DNA of 64,000 nucleotides from Faecalispora jeddahensis (GCF_000577335.1 NZ_CBYL010000014.1:1-64000), one strand, 5' to 3'. Positions 1-7,731 are shown, numbered from the stretch's first letter. The notes: generated by a model not told the origin, from the sequence alone. Made by a program: numbers and translations.

Positions 1-258
1 GGGCATACGATATTGTTTCAAGTATCCGGTGTCTTTGAGTTCTTTCCAAGCGGCATCAAAAGCTTTTGAGCCTTCTTTGCATTTCAACTTGATTTTCCAT
101 ATTCGTAAGTCAGCACCGGGTATAGTGATAATACTTTGAATCAGCGAGTAAAGCCCTTTGGCCTTCAGGGATAGTTTGTCATCATGTAGAGCAACATTCG
201 ATACCTGTGCGAATTTTGTTCTCCGCGGCCGGAACCGGCCCTCATTTTTCTCTATCAT
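1..258 (-). CDS. Partial replication-initiation-like protein (N-terminal part)
   Basis: The first 86 codons of a leftward gene run off the window edge. The ATG at 258 is preceded by a good AGGAAAGG ribosome site. The N-terminus carries the segment KFAQVSNVALHDDKLSLKAK followed by GLYSLIQS, typical of helix-turn-helix replication or replisome-organiser proteins of Clostridial plasmids, phages and integrative elements, where this winged-helix region binds DNA. The C-terminal part is outside the window, so the subfamily cannot be settled. Its place at the inner side of an element ending at attR near 6.9 kb fits a mobile-element replication gene. The call rests on family resemblance from memory. 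Confidence 0.6.
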   Translation of the reverse strand, partial: MIEKNEGRFRPRRTKFAQVSNVALHDDKLSLKAKGLYSLIQSIITIPGADLRIWKIKLKCKEGSKAFDAAWKELKDTGYLKQYRMP

Positions 259-336
259 CGTTGTATTCCTTTCCTGATTGTATCTGATGCGTTTCTACGG
301 GCTTGCAACCGTCCGGATGATCCGGGCCGCATTAAC

Positions 337-364
337 GGAGCCGGTCAGCTCCGTTGCTCTGCGT
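337..364. repeat. 28-nt intergenic repeat, copy 1
   Basis: This segment matches 815-842 at 26 of 28 bases. It contains a short dyad, GGAGC to GCTCC with a six-base loop. Both copies lie between leftward genes of the mobile element. Confidence 0.6.
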
Positions 365-382
365 CTTTCTTTTCAATTCGAC

Positions 383-790
383 CTATGATGCATAGCTTTT
401 TAATTTCAACGCTACCATACATACTGCCGATTTCTGTGGGACTAAAAAAAGGACGATACTTACTAGATCGTCTTTACTAGAAATACTCTCTGAAATGGAG
501 AAATATCTTATTCTGCTTTTAAATAAGGCAGAAAGCTCTAAGTATGATATTGAAGAAGAGTTGATTCTTTCAATTAATGTAACGAGATTTGATATAAATC
601 GTCGATATTCTAATTTGTCCCAGATTTGAGTGAATTCTACAAAAATAAAGAAATATATAAGTACAGCCATAAACGTGAATTCTGGATACATAGTAGTAAG
701 GATATTAATATAAACTCCTGTCACCACAATCAATATCAAGATAATTGGGTTTATAATTGAACTTAAATGTTTAGTGATTGTCTTTTTCAT
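383..790 (-). CDS. Small membrane protein, unknown function
   Basis: 135 residues. The start is taken at the ATG at 790 (MKKTITKHL) because AAGAAAGGG lies nine bases upstream; an upstream in-frame start at 814 falls inside the 28-nt repeat. Two hydrophobic segments lie near the N-terminus (roughly residues 15-32 and 40-57), followed by a cytoplasmic tail of about 75 residues with a serine-rich helical stretch. I recognise no family. It belongs to the leftward small-gene run of the mobile element. Confidence 0.55.
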   Translation of the reverse strand: MKKTITKHLSSIINPIILILIVVTGVYINILTTMYPEFTFMAVLIYFFIFVEFTQIWDKLEYRRFISNLVTLIERINSSSISYLELSALFKSRIRYFSISESISSKDDLVSIVLFLVPQKSAVCMVALKLKSYAS

Positions 791-814
791 ATTTACATAC
801 CCTTTCTTAAACAT

Positions 815-842
815 GGAGCCGATCAGCTCCGCTGCTCTGCGT
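815..842. repeat. 28-nt intergenic repeat, copy 2
   Basis: The partner of 337-364, with 26 of 28 identical bases and the same GGAGC/GCTCC dyad. It lies just upstream of the leftward gene starting at 790, so it could be a regulatory or processing element, or a recombination scar. Only two copies were seen. Confidence 0.6.
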
Positions 843-867
843 TATGCTTTAATGAACCTCTCTTACA

Positions 868-1113
868 CTATCTATTCATCGCGGCGGCAATACCCACCCC
901 AATAAAAGTGCCAATAATAGTCACCAAAATCGATATACACGGGTCAACCGACGGATAAGAATCTAAAAGGTGTTTAAGCACATTGATTACACCGGTATCT
1001 CGCAATGCCTCAAAACAGATGGCAAAAAGAATCAATAAAACAATTACCATTACAAACTTTTTTAAGATCAGCTTTTGACGAACATCTTTATCCATCGAAC
1101 CACCCTTCTCCAT
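868..1113 (-). CDS. Small two-helix membrane protein, unknown
   Basis: 81 residues with two hydrophobic segments: KKFVMVIVLLILFAICF after a charged N-terminus, and ISILVTIIGTFIGVGIAAAM at the C-terminus. The start at 1113 has AGGAGGG upstream, but that sequence is also the 3' arm of the preceding terminator hairpin. An internal ATG at 1095 (MDKDVRQ) with a weaker GAAGGGTGG site is a real alternative. The size and two-helix layout resemble holin-like proteins, but no family motif supports that. Confidence 0.5.
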   Translation of the reverse strand: MEKGGSMDKDVRQKLILKKFVMVIVLLILFAICFEALRDTGVINVLKHLLDSYPSVDPCISILVTIIGTFIGVGIAAAMNR

Positions 1114-1121
1114 AAATAAGC

Positions 1122-1152
1122 AGCCCTCCTGAATTCACCACTCAGGAGGGCT
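1122..1152 (-). terminator. Intrinsic terminator after the XRE regulator
   Basis: Perfect 11-bp inverted repeat (AGCCCTCCTGA and its complement) with a nine-base loop, followed on the minus strand by GCTTATTT. The stop codon of the XRE gene lies within the stem. The same stem supplies the possible ribosome site of the next gene, so folding could also affect its translation. Confidence 0.65.
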
Positions 1153-1360
1153 ATCTTTCATCTAACATATCTTGGTACAGCTCGTCCAGCGGGATGCCGA
1201 GTACCTTTGCGATGTCACAGACCGTCCGAAAGCTGGGGTTTTGGTTGTCTCCATTTTCAATTCCGTGAATTGTGGAAACTGCATGACCTGAGCGCCGGGC
1301 CAGCTCAGATTGTGACAGGCCCTTCTTTTGCCGCTCTTGGCGTATTTTGTCGGATAACAT
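1151..1360 (-). CDS. XRE/Cro-type transcriptional regulator
   Basis: A 69-residue protein made up almost entirely of one helix-turn-helix domain. Residues 1-20 form helices 1-2 (IRQERQKKGLSQSELARRSG), and the recognition helix follows in HAVSTIHGIENGDNQNPS. A C-terminal LGIPLDELY motif is usual for single-domain XRE regulators. The ATG at 1360 has AAAGGAAAG upstream. Such small regulators commonly control excision, conjugation or lysogeny genes of mobile elements, which fits its place here; its targets are not visible. Confidence 0.85.
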   Translation of the reverse strand: MLSDKIRQERQKKGLSQSELARRSGHAVSTIHGIENGDNQNPSFRTVCDIAKVLGIPLDELYQDMLDER

Positions 1361-1423
1361 ATTAACTTTCCTTTCGGTATATGGTAAAATGAATTAATTC
1401 ATAATGATGGGAATAAGAAATTG

Positions 1424-2023
1424 ATGTCTGATTACAAAAGAGAGCATAAAAATAATGTGAAATTTTGTATTGAAAAGGTTGCCGTATCTCTCTTAAGAGA
1501 TGCCGCATTTTGTGCGGTAGTTATAGCCATAGGTAATTCCCTTTTTGATAATGAAATTATTACAGCATTACATGAACCAAATGTTCAAAGGGTTCTTATA
1601 GCGATCTCTACGATCGTAGTATTGTATGAAATTAAATATGGGCGCAAACTTTGTTTTGCTCTTGATAATATGGATGTTCTAAGAGAATTGGAATATTCCG
1701 CAAATGAGAAAAGTTTATTAACTTGTGCTAGATTGATAAGGAATTTCGAAAAGCAAGTGGAGATATATAAACAGAAAATCGATATAATGAAGTCATTATC
1801 ACCGATCCCGCTCACGGTTCTTATTATTGGATTTCTTATAGATAAGAATAAATCCACCGATTTGCTTTGGAATTACTACACTATTCTATTAATTGTGGTT
1901 TGTCTGTTCTATGCGATTGAATTGTATCGCTCATTTGACAAATATAAAACTAGTCAATTCCAACTCAATGATGTTCAAAATTGCAGAGATGAAATTAATT
2001 TTCAACTTGAAGGTAAGAAATGA
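1424..2023 (+). CDS. Predicted four-helix membrane protein, unknown
   Basis: 199 residues from the ATG at 1424; a TTG lies one codon earlier. Four hydrophobic stretches are visible, around residues 20-40, 50-66, 125-142 and 147-165. Between the second and third is a charged, probably coiled-coil segment (residues 75-122). It is the only rightward gene in this part of the element and is divergent from the XRE regulator. I recognise no family. The base composition is AT-rich relative to the later chromosome. Confidence 0.55.
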   Translation: MSDYKREHKNNVKFCIEKVAVSLLRDAAFCAVVIAIGNSLFDNEIITALHEPNVQRVLIAISTIVVLYEIKYGRKLCFALDNMDVLRELEYSANEKSLLTCARLIRNFEKQVEIYKQKIDIMKSLSPIPLTVLIIGFLIDKNKSTDLLWNYYTILLIVVCLFYAIELYRSFDKYKTSQFQLNDVQNCRDEINFQLEGKK

Positions 2024-2357
2024 CGCCTATCCAATACTTGACGAAACACATGGTTACCATTATTCGTTTATAACGAAATTTGTTATAGCTAAAATCCCTA
2101 ACATCACACAACATGTCAATTTCCAATTCTTTTTGGTGAACGGCGTACGCTTGACACATTTGATAAAGACGACTCTTTAAATCATCAATTGCATATGCAG
2201 GTGAATTTTTACATAATCGTTCAAATTCGTTTAAGAGATCTGTTGCTAAATCGTATTTAATTTGATACTTATAAGAAAGAAACCGTCGTATTTTACAGTT
2301 GGATTTCATGTCCGAAATCAGCAGAGATTTGAGTTGAGAATTTTTTTGATCTATCAT
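1995..2357 (-). CDS. Hypothetical protein, convergent and overlapping
   Basis: 120 residues, soluble, mostly helical and charged, with a somewhat hydrophobic C-terminus (MVTMCFVKYWIGVISYL). AGGTGAATAATC lies before the ATG at 2357. The 3' end overlaps the 3' end of the rightward gene at 1424-2023 by 29 bases, so one of the two stops could be misplaced. No family recognised. Confidence 0.45.
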   Translation of the reverse strand: MIDQKNSQLKSLLISDMKSNCKIRRFLSYKYQIKYDLATDLLNEFERLCKNSPAYAIDDLKSRLYQMCQAYAVHQKELEIDMLCDVRDFSYNKFRYKRIMVTMCFVKYWIGVISYLQVEN

Positions 2358-2396
2358 TGTTGATTATTCACCTGCTCAACAGCTCCTTTTTACAAG

Positions 2397-2425
2397 AAAT
2401 GCAGGCCGTTGTTTGGCCTGCGTTT
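2397..2425 (-). terminator. Probable terminator of the secreted-protein gene
   Basis: GCAGGCC and GGCCTGC form a 7-bp stem with a seven-base loop, twelve bases beyond the stop codon of the leftward gene ending at 2437. The minus-strand continuation ATTTCTTG is moderately T-rich. Confidence 0.5.
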
Positions 2426-2436
2426 CCTCTCTATAT

Positions 2437-4179
2437 TCACTCCACCAGCTGTGGACCAACATGCCAATCATCATAAACATTGCCCTTGATGGTTACATAG
2501 TCACTTAGATTAGCCACAAGCATTCCGGCGGGAGTCCAGGCATCAAAAGCATAGACAGAAACTTCATACTTTCCATCTGGATACCAGAGCGGTGTAAAAT
2601 GCACCCTGCGGTTATAGGTGGAGTATTTGTTGGCCTTGAATTGCAGAGTTGAGGGGTTACCGGATCGCGTCAGATCGAGTAGCCGCCAGTAGCTTTTGTA
2701 CTGCCATTCAGGAAAATAGGCAACAGCGGTCTGCAGGCCGGTAATGTGTGAATTAGGAGCAGAGCCGTCCACGTCGCCAGTGACTGATACTTTTACACCA
2801 TATCCAGAACGCATGGTTTTGCCGTTGGCTGTCGGAGCTTTGTCATCCGGCAGCAGGCTCATGTTGGCGGTCAGGGAAGCCGCGTAACGGTTAAACGTCC
2901 AATCCCACCAGCCTTCATCCACCCATTTTCCTTTATCCACCCATTCGCCTGTGCCATCCTCATGTGTGCGCCATACCCAATGTTCGTGCCAAACCAGGTA
3001 TTCATGCCAACGCGCGCTCCAAACACCCCACGATCGGGAAAGATATTCTGGCTTGTCCGGTAACGCCGCCGCCGAAAAGCTATCATTACGATCTCTGGCA
3101 GTTGGATTCGGTGGTTCATGGGTATCCAGGTTCTCGACCTTGGCTGCGATGCTGGTAACACTCAAACTGCCTTTATTGGAGCTTACGGAAATATTGACCG
3201 TCTGTGGGGTAGAGGGGGTATGCCACTTTACCCATACCAGCTGGCTTTCATCTTCGGGGATTACTATGTTGGTCACATTGTAGGTGCTGCCGCCAACGCG
3301 GAATGTGACCTTTGCTGGACTATCCGGATCGATTTCTGAACTGGTATTTAGCTCAACCGATGTAACGACATCCGTGTCAACACGGTAAGTATAATTGGCT
3401 GTGATCACAGGATCGTCCGGCTCTTCGCCAGCATCCTCACGAAACTTGACAACACCAAGCCCAAGGGAAGAAATAATCGTGCTGTTGGATTGGGCCGATG
3501 TGCGGCTCCCGGTATATGCAGGGTACCCAAGATCAGCTTTTTCGAGAAACATCGCCAGCGGGAGGTTTTTATGCGACAGGTCTTTCATTTTTGCTCGCAG
3601 ACCTCCGCTGAGCTTTTGATCATATAAGGCAGCTTCGTTTGCCGTCATGGCGTAGCGCTGGCCGCCGAAAGTAATATAGGCGATAGGCTCAATGAGCAGC
3701 TTGTAATTGCCGTTGGTAATGGTCTCATATGACGCACCGACGATTTGGGAAATTTGTTTTATTGTTTCAGAAGAACAGAAATATGATCGAATCGCATCAA
3801 TATTTGCATTTCCGTTGTCCTCAATAATTGTCGGAAGTCCTTTACTTGGAACTGTGTAAATGTATTTTGATGTACTAATAGCAAGTGTAGCTCCACTCTT
3901 GTAATGTAGCTTACTCTTCTTGCCAAAATGGAAATATATACTGCTTTCGTCTTTGTTTGTCAAATCAATGGGGGTAGTGACCGGTTTATTATCGCTGGCC
4001 CGAATGACCGTAACGCGACAACCGTCTTGACCGGGATTCCAAAAATTCTTTCCGGCTTCTCCATCTCCCATGCCACCGCCACCATTATCTACATTTCCCT
4101 CGCCTTCTGCAAAAACAAAGGTAGGAAAAGCAGAGAAAAGAAGGAACAGGCACATTAGAGCTGATATAATTCGTTTCAT
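2437..4179 (-). CDS. Secreted Trp-rich surface protein of a mobile element
   Basis: 580 residues. The start at 4179 is chosen because AAGGAGGAAGT directly precedes it. A clear Sec signal peptide covers residues 1-24 (MKRIISALMCLFLLFSAFP, then FVFA), followed by a Gly/Asp-rich linker (GNVDNGGGGMGDG). The middle contains beta-sandwich-like sequence. Around residues 385-430 there is a striking Trp/His-rich stretch with repeated WHEY, WHEHWVW and WVDKGKW motifs. No LPXTG signal or membrane anchor is seen at the C-terminus. Together with the next gene upstream it looks like an exported accessory pair of an integrative conjugative element; the molecular role is unknown. Confidence 0.6.
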   Translation of the reverse strand: MKRIISALMCLFLLFSAFPTFVFAEGEGNVDNGGGGMGDGEAGKNFWNPGQDGCRVTVIRASDNKPVTTPIDLTNKDESSIYFHFGKKSKLHYKSGATLAISTSKYIYTVPSKGLPTIIEDNGNANIDAIRSYFCSSETIKQISQIVGASYETITNGNYKLLIEPIAYITFGGQRYAMTANEAALYDQKLSGGLRAKMKDLSHKNLPLAMFLEKADLGYPAYTGSRTSAQSNSTIISSLGLGVVKFREDAGEEPDDPVITANYTYRVDTDVVTSVELNTSSEIDPDSPAKVTFRVGGSTYNVTNIVIPEDESQLVWVKWHTPSTPQTVNISVSSNKGSLSVTSIAAKVENLDTHEPPNPTARDRNDSFSAAALPDKPEYLSRSWGVWSARWHEYLVWHEHWVWRTHEDGTGEWVDKGKWVDEGWWDWTFNRYAASLTANMSLLPDDKAPTANGKTMRSGYGVKVSVTGDVDGSAPNSHITGLQTAVAYFPEWQYKSYWRLLDLTRSGNPSTLQFKANKYSTYNRRVHFTPLWYPDGKYEVSVYAFDAWTPAGMLVANLSDYVTIKGNVYDDWHVGPQLVE

Positions 4180-4195
4180 ACTTCCTCCTTGCAAA

Positions 4196-4233
4196 AATGA
4201 AAGAGCATGACTTTTCAGTCATGCTCTTTCATT
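4196..4233 (-). terminator. Strong hairpin between two exported-protein genes
   Basis: A 17-bp perfect stem (AATGAAAGAGCATGACT and its complement) with a four-base loop. On the minus strand it is followed by TTTGC and then, within 15 bases, the ribosome site of the gene starting at 4179. It may terminate or attenuate read-through from the DUF6550-like gene, or protect the downstream transcript end. Confidence 0.7.
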
Positions 4234-4248
4234 ATAACGATATTAAAT

Positions 4249-4890
4249 TTATTCCATGATCCCTACTTGATCGCCACCGCCCCAATCACCGCTGACTACA
4301 GTACCTTCACCGCCGCCGCCTTCGTCCTTAGTCCAACCGAAGCCATCGGCCCAAATCATTCCATCTTTTTTAGTACCATTAGCTGGTTTACTCGAGGAAG
4401 ACTTACTGGAACTGGAGCTTGATTTACTGGAACTATTCGAGCCGCTTTTGCTGCTGCTGGAAGAACTGCTGTTTGAAGTCTTTTTGCCGTTATCAATCAC
4501 AGGCGTTTCTTTGTAACTCGGTTTTTTGCTCGGATCGGTCAGCGCCGGATTCGTGGCCTTGGTATATCCGCTGCTTGTTTCGCTTCCGGCTCCATCAATG
4601 ACTGGGGCCGAGGGAGCAGAAGAGAATTTAGGAGCTATGCTAGTTAGTTCCGATGTGGTCGTGTTCTTATCGGTGTTACTGGTTTCACCTGAACCGGCAC
4701 CGGCAGAAGTAGTTCCGCCGATTGTACCTGTAGAATTGATTTCTCCAATAGTCAAAGAGACATCAGACGATGCTGTGCTCTCAGTCGGTGTGAGGGGATC
4801 ATCTTTTCCTCCTGCCTGTACCGCAAATGCTGTAGCCACACACAGAAAAACCGCGACGGCCGCAATAGCAATCATGTATTTCTTTTTCAT
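4249..4890 (-). CDS. DUF6550-like exported protein
   Basis: 213 residues from the ATG at 4890, chosen for the GGAGG site eight bases upstream. An uncleaved or cleavable N-terminal helix (residues 4-24) is followed by a long Ser/Thr/Gly-rich low-complexity region with runs of serine and lysine (about 120-165). The C-terminal signature is MIWADGFGWTKDEGGGGEG, then DQVGIM at the end. This architecture (one anchor, disordered linker, IxxxGFGWxxDxG close) matches my memory of DUF6550 proteins found next to conjugation genes in Clostridial integrative elements. The function of the family is not known to me. Confidence 0.6.
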   Translation of the reverse strand: MKKKYMIAIAAVAVFLCVATAFAVQAGGKDDPLTPTESTASSDVSLTIGEINSTGTIGGTTSAGAGSGETSNTDKNTTTSELTSIAPKFSSAPSAPVIDGAGSETSSGYTKATNPALTDPSKKPSYKETPVIDNGKKTSNSSSSSSSKSGSNSSSKSSSSSSKSSSSKPANGTKKDGMIWADGFGWTKDEGGGGEGTVVSGDWGGGDQVGIME

Positions 4891-5171
4891 AAGTTCATCC
4901 TCCATTCGTTAATTTGAGTGTATTCTGGTTGGTAGTATTTGTCAAGAAAATTCCCCTTTGTAAAAAGGTTCCGCAAAGCTTAGCAATATATGCAAGGCCT
5001 ATGTCTTTCGACCGTTACAATTCATGGCCGAAAAAACCAATATATCGATTGATTATTATAAATTATTAGCATATATGTAACCATTTTTTTCCTTTTATTA
5101 CATATTTAAGCAATTTAAATTTGTATAATTAAAGTTAGATTAGAAATACAAAGAAAGAGGTGCAACAAAAA

Positions 5172-5987
5172 ATGAAAAAAATTTTATCGGTTCTGTTAGC
5201 TAGTGCAATGGTTTTTTCAGCAATGTCAACTAATGTATTTGCTCAAGAAGTACATAAGAATACTGATAAAGAAAATATAATTCTTTATCAAGATTTTGCT
5301 GAGAAAACAAAAGAGAATTTTAAAAATGGATCTTCTGTTATAGGTCAAAGTAATGGGACTTCGGTATTCAAATTTCCATCGGACTCTGGCTCTAAATTAA
5401 ATTCTACTAATGATGTTATTGTTCCTGGAATAGTAGAGTTGAATTGGACAGCAACTGATGACAGCAAGTTCAATTTAAAGATTTACAATAAGACAGTTAA
5501 ACACCTTATTAGCTTTGACGCAACCATAAGTACAGGTAATACCACAGAAAAGTTAAGACTTACCAATTTAGCACCAGGATTAAATAATTGGTCTGTTTAT
5601 GTTCCAATGCTTACATTTAAAGAGACCATCCGAATATATTATGGAGTAACAAATGCTGATGGCGTATCATATACTGGTGGGAATTCTACGGGACTAAGAC
5701 AAATACCTAATCAATTGGCTGCTTTATGGCATAATGGGACTTTCGCTAGTGTTGAAATGTCTTTAAATTATCATTTTGGTAGGCATGGTTCTGAGCTTGG
5801 AAGTAAAGATATGCTCAATTATATTCGAAGTGCAGATACTTATAGAAAAAATTTAAAAGGGGCACGTACTATTAAGCAGAATGAACCGACTCCAGGATAT
5901 CGCTATATTAAAAATGGAAAATATATTGATATTGCCGGAGATTCAACAAAAGGAAAAATATTAAGCTATGGAAAATCATCATCGTAG
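5172..5987 (+). CDS. AT-rich secreted protein, unknown
   Basis: 271 residues. The ATG at 5172 has AGAGGTG at good distance; an in-frame GTG at 5160 lies inside that ribosome site. A signal peptide is clear (MKKILSVLLASAMVFSAMS then NVFA, cleavage about residue 24). The mature part is rich in Asn, Ser, Lys and Thr with regular beta-type alternation, and the C-terminus ends YIKNGKYIDIAGDSTKGKIL. No catalytic motif recognised. The gene is markedly AT-rich compared with the chromosome to its right, suggesting separate acquisition. It probably forms an operon with the next gene, 17 bases downstream. Confidence 0.6.
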   Translation: MKKILSVLLASAMVFSAMSTNVFAQEVHKNTDKENIILYQDFAEKTKENFKNGSSVIGQSNGTSVFKFPSDSGSKLNSTNDVIVPGIVELNWTATDDSKFNLKIYNKTVKHLISFDATISTGNTTEKLRLTNLAPGLNNWSVYVPMLTFKETIRIYYGVTNADGVSYTGGNSTGLRQIPNQLAALWHNGTFASVEMSLNYHFGRHGSELGSKDMLNYIRSADTYRKNLKGARTIKQNEPTPGYRYIKNGKYIDIAGDSTKGKILSYGKSSS

Positions 5988-6004
5988 AGAGGAATATTTA
6001 TAGT

Positions 6005-6448
6005 ATGGCTCAGCATGAATTTGTTTTAATTAATACGGTATATCCGGAAATTTTTGATACAGGCGAATTTTATCTCGATTTGCTAAATAAAAAGGAAAAA
6101 AAAGATATTTATATCATTAAAGAAGTAGTGAGTATGGATATGGATATAATGTTCTATCTTTATGATTTTTTTAAATGGATTCCAATTCGGGATTGTTCAG
6201 TTAGAACTAACAAAAGCATTGATCCAAATGGTACTTGTGTTTTTGATGTGAAGTCCCATCCTGTTTTTGAGGCTATTGTTTCAGGCTTATCTACCATTTT
6301 TTCGGTTGCCCCGGAACAGATTACCTTGTATAGAGATATTGAAATGAAATATTCTAAGGCGTATCTCTCGAATCTCTTTTCTGAGTTGAAAACAGTAGTT
6401 TCCGCTTTGCAGAAGGAACATCACTACTTGGTTCATTTGGGGGTTTAA
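6005..6448 (+). CDS. Hypothetical cytoplasmic protein, partner of the secreted gene
   Basis: 147 residues without signal peptide or membrane helix; AGAGAGG lies about ten bases before the ATG. The sequence mixes beta-rich and helical parts (EFVLINTVYPEIFDTGEF; LFSELKTVVSALQKEH). It is AT-rich like its upstream neighbour and ends at a strong terminator, so the two genes look like one cargo transcript. An exported protein plus a small cytoplasmic partner could be an effector and accessory or immunity pair, but nothing in the sequence proves that. Confidence 0.5.
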   Translation: MAQHEFVLINTVYPEIFDTGEFYLDLLNKKEKKDIYIIKEVVSMDMDIMFYLYDFFKWIPIRDCSVRTNKSIDPNGTCVFDVKSHPVFEAIVSGLSTIFSVAPEQITLYRDIEMKYSKAYLSNLFSELKTVVSALQKEHHYLVHLGV

Positions 6449-6485
6449 ACAGGAAGAATCGCTTTGTATGCTCGTTTTATTCCAG

Positions 6486-6521
6486 AAAAGGCTCTGTGAG
6501 AATATCACAGAGCCTTTTTTT
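6486..6521 (+). terminator. Rho-independent terminator of the AT-rich gene pair
   Basis: AAAGGCTCTGTGA and its complement form a 13-bp stem with a five-base loop, followed by a run of T. It lies 40 bases after the stop at 6448. Confidence 0.9.
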
Positions 6522-6711
6522 AACCAAAATGAAACAAAGAAAAGGTGGTTTAGAAGGAAAATCAAGTGAGTGACTATATTAAAATTTTAGCTAATGTTCT
6601 GAAGGAGAATATTAGCTAAAATGCACAAAACATTTCCCTTACAGATATGATTCCTGTCCGGCTGGAATCCTAGCCATTTAGATAAATTGCTCAGTTGATC
6701 AAGATGAACAA

Positions 6712-6858
6712 CTAAGGAATTTCGACATTCAACAACCTCAATTCTCTACGATCTGGCGCTCCTGGAATGGAAGTAGAAATTACGGGGGAACTCCGTTTAA
6801 CATACTGATCAATAGAAGGGTTTTCAGCCAATACAAGTTTTTTAGATTTGATACTCAA
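6712..6858 (-). CDS. Possible small protein next to attR
   Basis: A 48-codon leftward frame from a TTG at 6858 with GAATGAGGTG just upstream (short spacing) to the TAG at 6712. The product begins MSIKSKKLVLAENPSIDQY and ends with RRELRLLNVEIP. The balanced composition looks protein-like, though the frame is short and the ribosome site is not ideal. It lies within 40 bases of the tRNA-Thr fragment, where excision or regulatory genes of integrative elements are often found. No family recognised. Confidence 0.35.
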   Translation of the reverse strand: MSIKSKKLVLAENPSIDQYVKRSSPVISTSIPGAPDRRELRLLNVEIP

Positions 6859-6895
6859 TACACCTCATTCTTTTTTGTTAATAGACCGAAATAAT

Positions 6896-6939
6896 TTGTA
6901 ATCAGCAGGTCGGGGGTTCGAATCCGTCCACCAGCTCCA
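6896..6939 (+). mobile_element. attR: 3' part of tRNA-Thr left by an integrated element
   Basis: From TTGTAATCAGCAGG the sequence follows the 3' half of a bacterial tRNA-Thr(TGT): anticodon loop, variable loop, T-arm with GGTTCGAATCC, 3' acceptor strand and terminal CCA at 6937-6939. The bases before 6896 (taatagaccgaaataa) do not continue the tRNA, so this is a fragment and not a gene. Integrases that target tRNA genes leave such a 3' copy at the distal end. The intact tRNA-Thr is therefore expected to the left of the window, and the DNA from position 1 to here would be part of the element. Confidence 0.8.
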
Positions 6940-6997
6940 CGCTTTGGCGTTCGGCTGAACGGGACGAGCACCGGACTGTTTGAGATAAAGTAAATAT

Positions 6998-7082
6998 GGA
7001 GGAGTTCCCGAGTGGCCAAAGGGGGCAGACTGTAAATCTGTTACGTAATGTTTCGGTGGTTCGAATCCACCCTCCTCCACCA
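6998..7082 (+). tRNA. tRNA-Tyr (GTA)
   Basis: Acceptor arms GGAGGAG and CTCCTCC pair, with discriminator A and an encoded CCA. The anticodon loop reads CTGTAAA with GTA as anticodon. There is a long class II variable arm and the T-loop GGTTCGAATCC. Length is 85 nt. Thr-Tyr adjacency is common in Clostridia and supports the reading of the preceding fragment as the original tRNA-Thr site. Confidence 0.95.
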
Positions 7083-7091
7083 AAGTGAAAG

Positions 7092-7127
7092 CCTGCATGG
7101 TTCCCAGAGCCGTGCGGGTTTTGTTTT
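7092..7127 (+). terminator. Terminator after tRNA-Tyr
   Basis: CCTGCATGG and CCGTGCGGG form a 9-bp stem with two G-T pairs, followed by TTTTGTTTT. It begins ten bases after the tRNA. Confidence 0.75.
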
Positions 7128-7690
7128 ATGCTGAAATACTCTCAAACAGAACGGGAAAACATAGAGCGCCACGGAAACGACCCGCCTGTTTCAGTGGCTC
7201 CCCAGATTGACGGAGCGGCTTTCCGATCACGGATTTTTTTGCGCGGAACCATCAGCTGATCGTTTTATGATGAAAATGCCAGCCGTATTTTTCACTCTCT
7301 GTTGCGCCATCCGGGTATGCGCGCGTGCATTGATTTCAATTGTGGTAAAAACTCTTTTAACAGAGTGTGCTCTTCCACCGTTTTAACCGTTTCCGCACTG
7401 CGTTTCGTCCGAAGAAAACCCCCGGAGGCGTCCCGCTTTTTCCCATATCCCTTCGGGGAATCAAATCGGTTGGGGGCATGGCGGCAGGCTCCTGAAATCA
7501 CCCTTGCGGCGGAGTCCTCCATCGAGCGCATGACCGTTTTCAGGTCTGTCTGATTTTTCGGCAGAGTACTGTAAAAGACATGGTGAAAACGGTACAATTT
7601 GAATTTCTTTCCCGCAGCCGTAACGTTCCTTCGCGCCGCCGGCGCCGGAATACCTCCAAGCGGATAAATTCGTAATTATCATAAATATCT
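7128..7690. other. Gene-free stretch between tRNA-Tyr and merR
   Basis: About 560 bases with no convincing gene. Short frames on both strands lack good ribosome sites and family resemblance. It may be decayed coding sequence. Confidence 0.5.
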
Positions 7691-7719
7691 TTGACATAGC
7701 GCATAAAATTCGATATAGT
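7691..7719 (+). promoter_or_regulatory. Sigma-70 promoter of the MerR gene
   Basis: TTGACA at 7691-7696, a 17-bp spacer and TATAGT at 7714-7719. Transcription would start near 7726, leaving about 30 bases of leader that contain GGGGAGG (7742-7748). Confidence 0.75.
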
Positions 7720-7731
7720 TACGGAAAAGAC

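Noticed and set aside
7292-7597. Leftward 101-codon frame and overlapping rightward 83-codon frame
   Set aside because: No ribosome sites, no family resemblance, and overlapping frames on both strands; left as a gene-free stretch.
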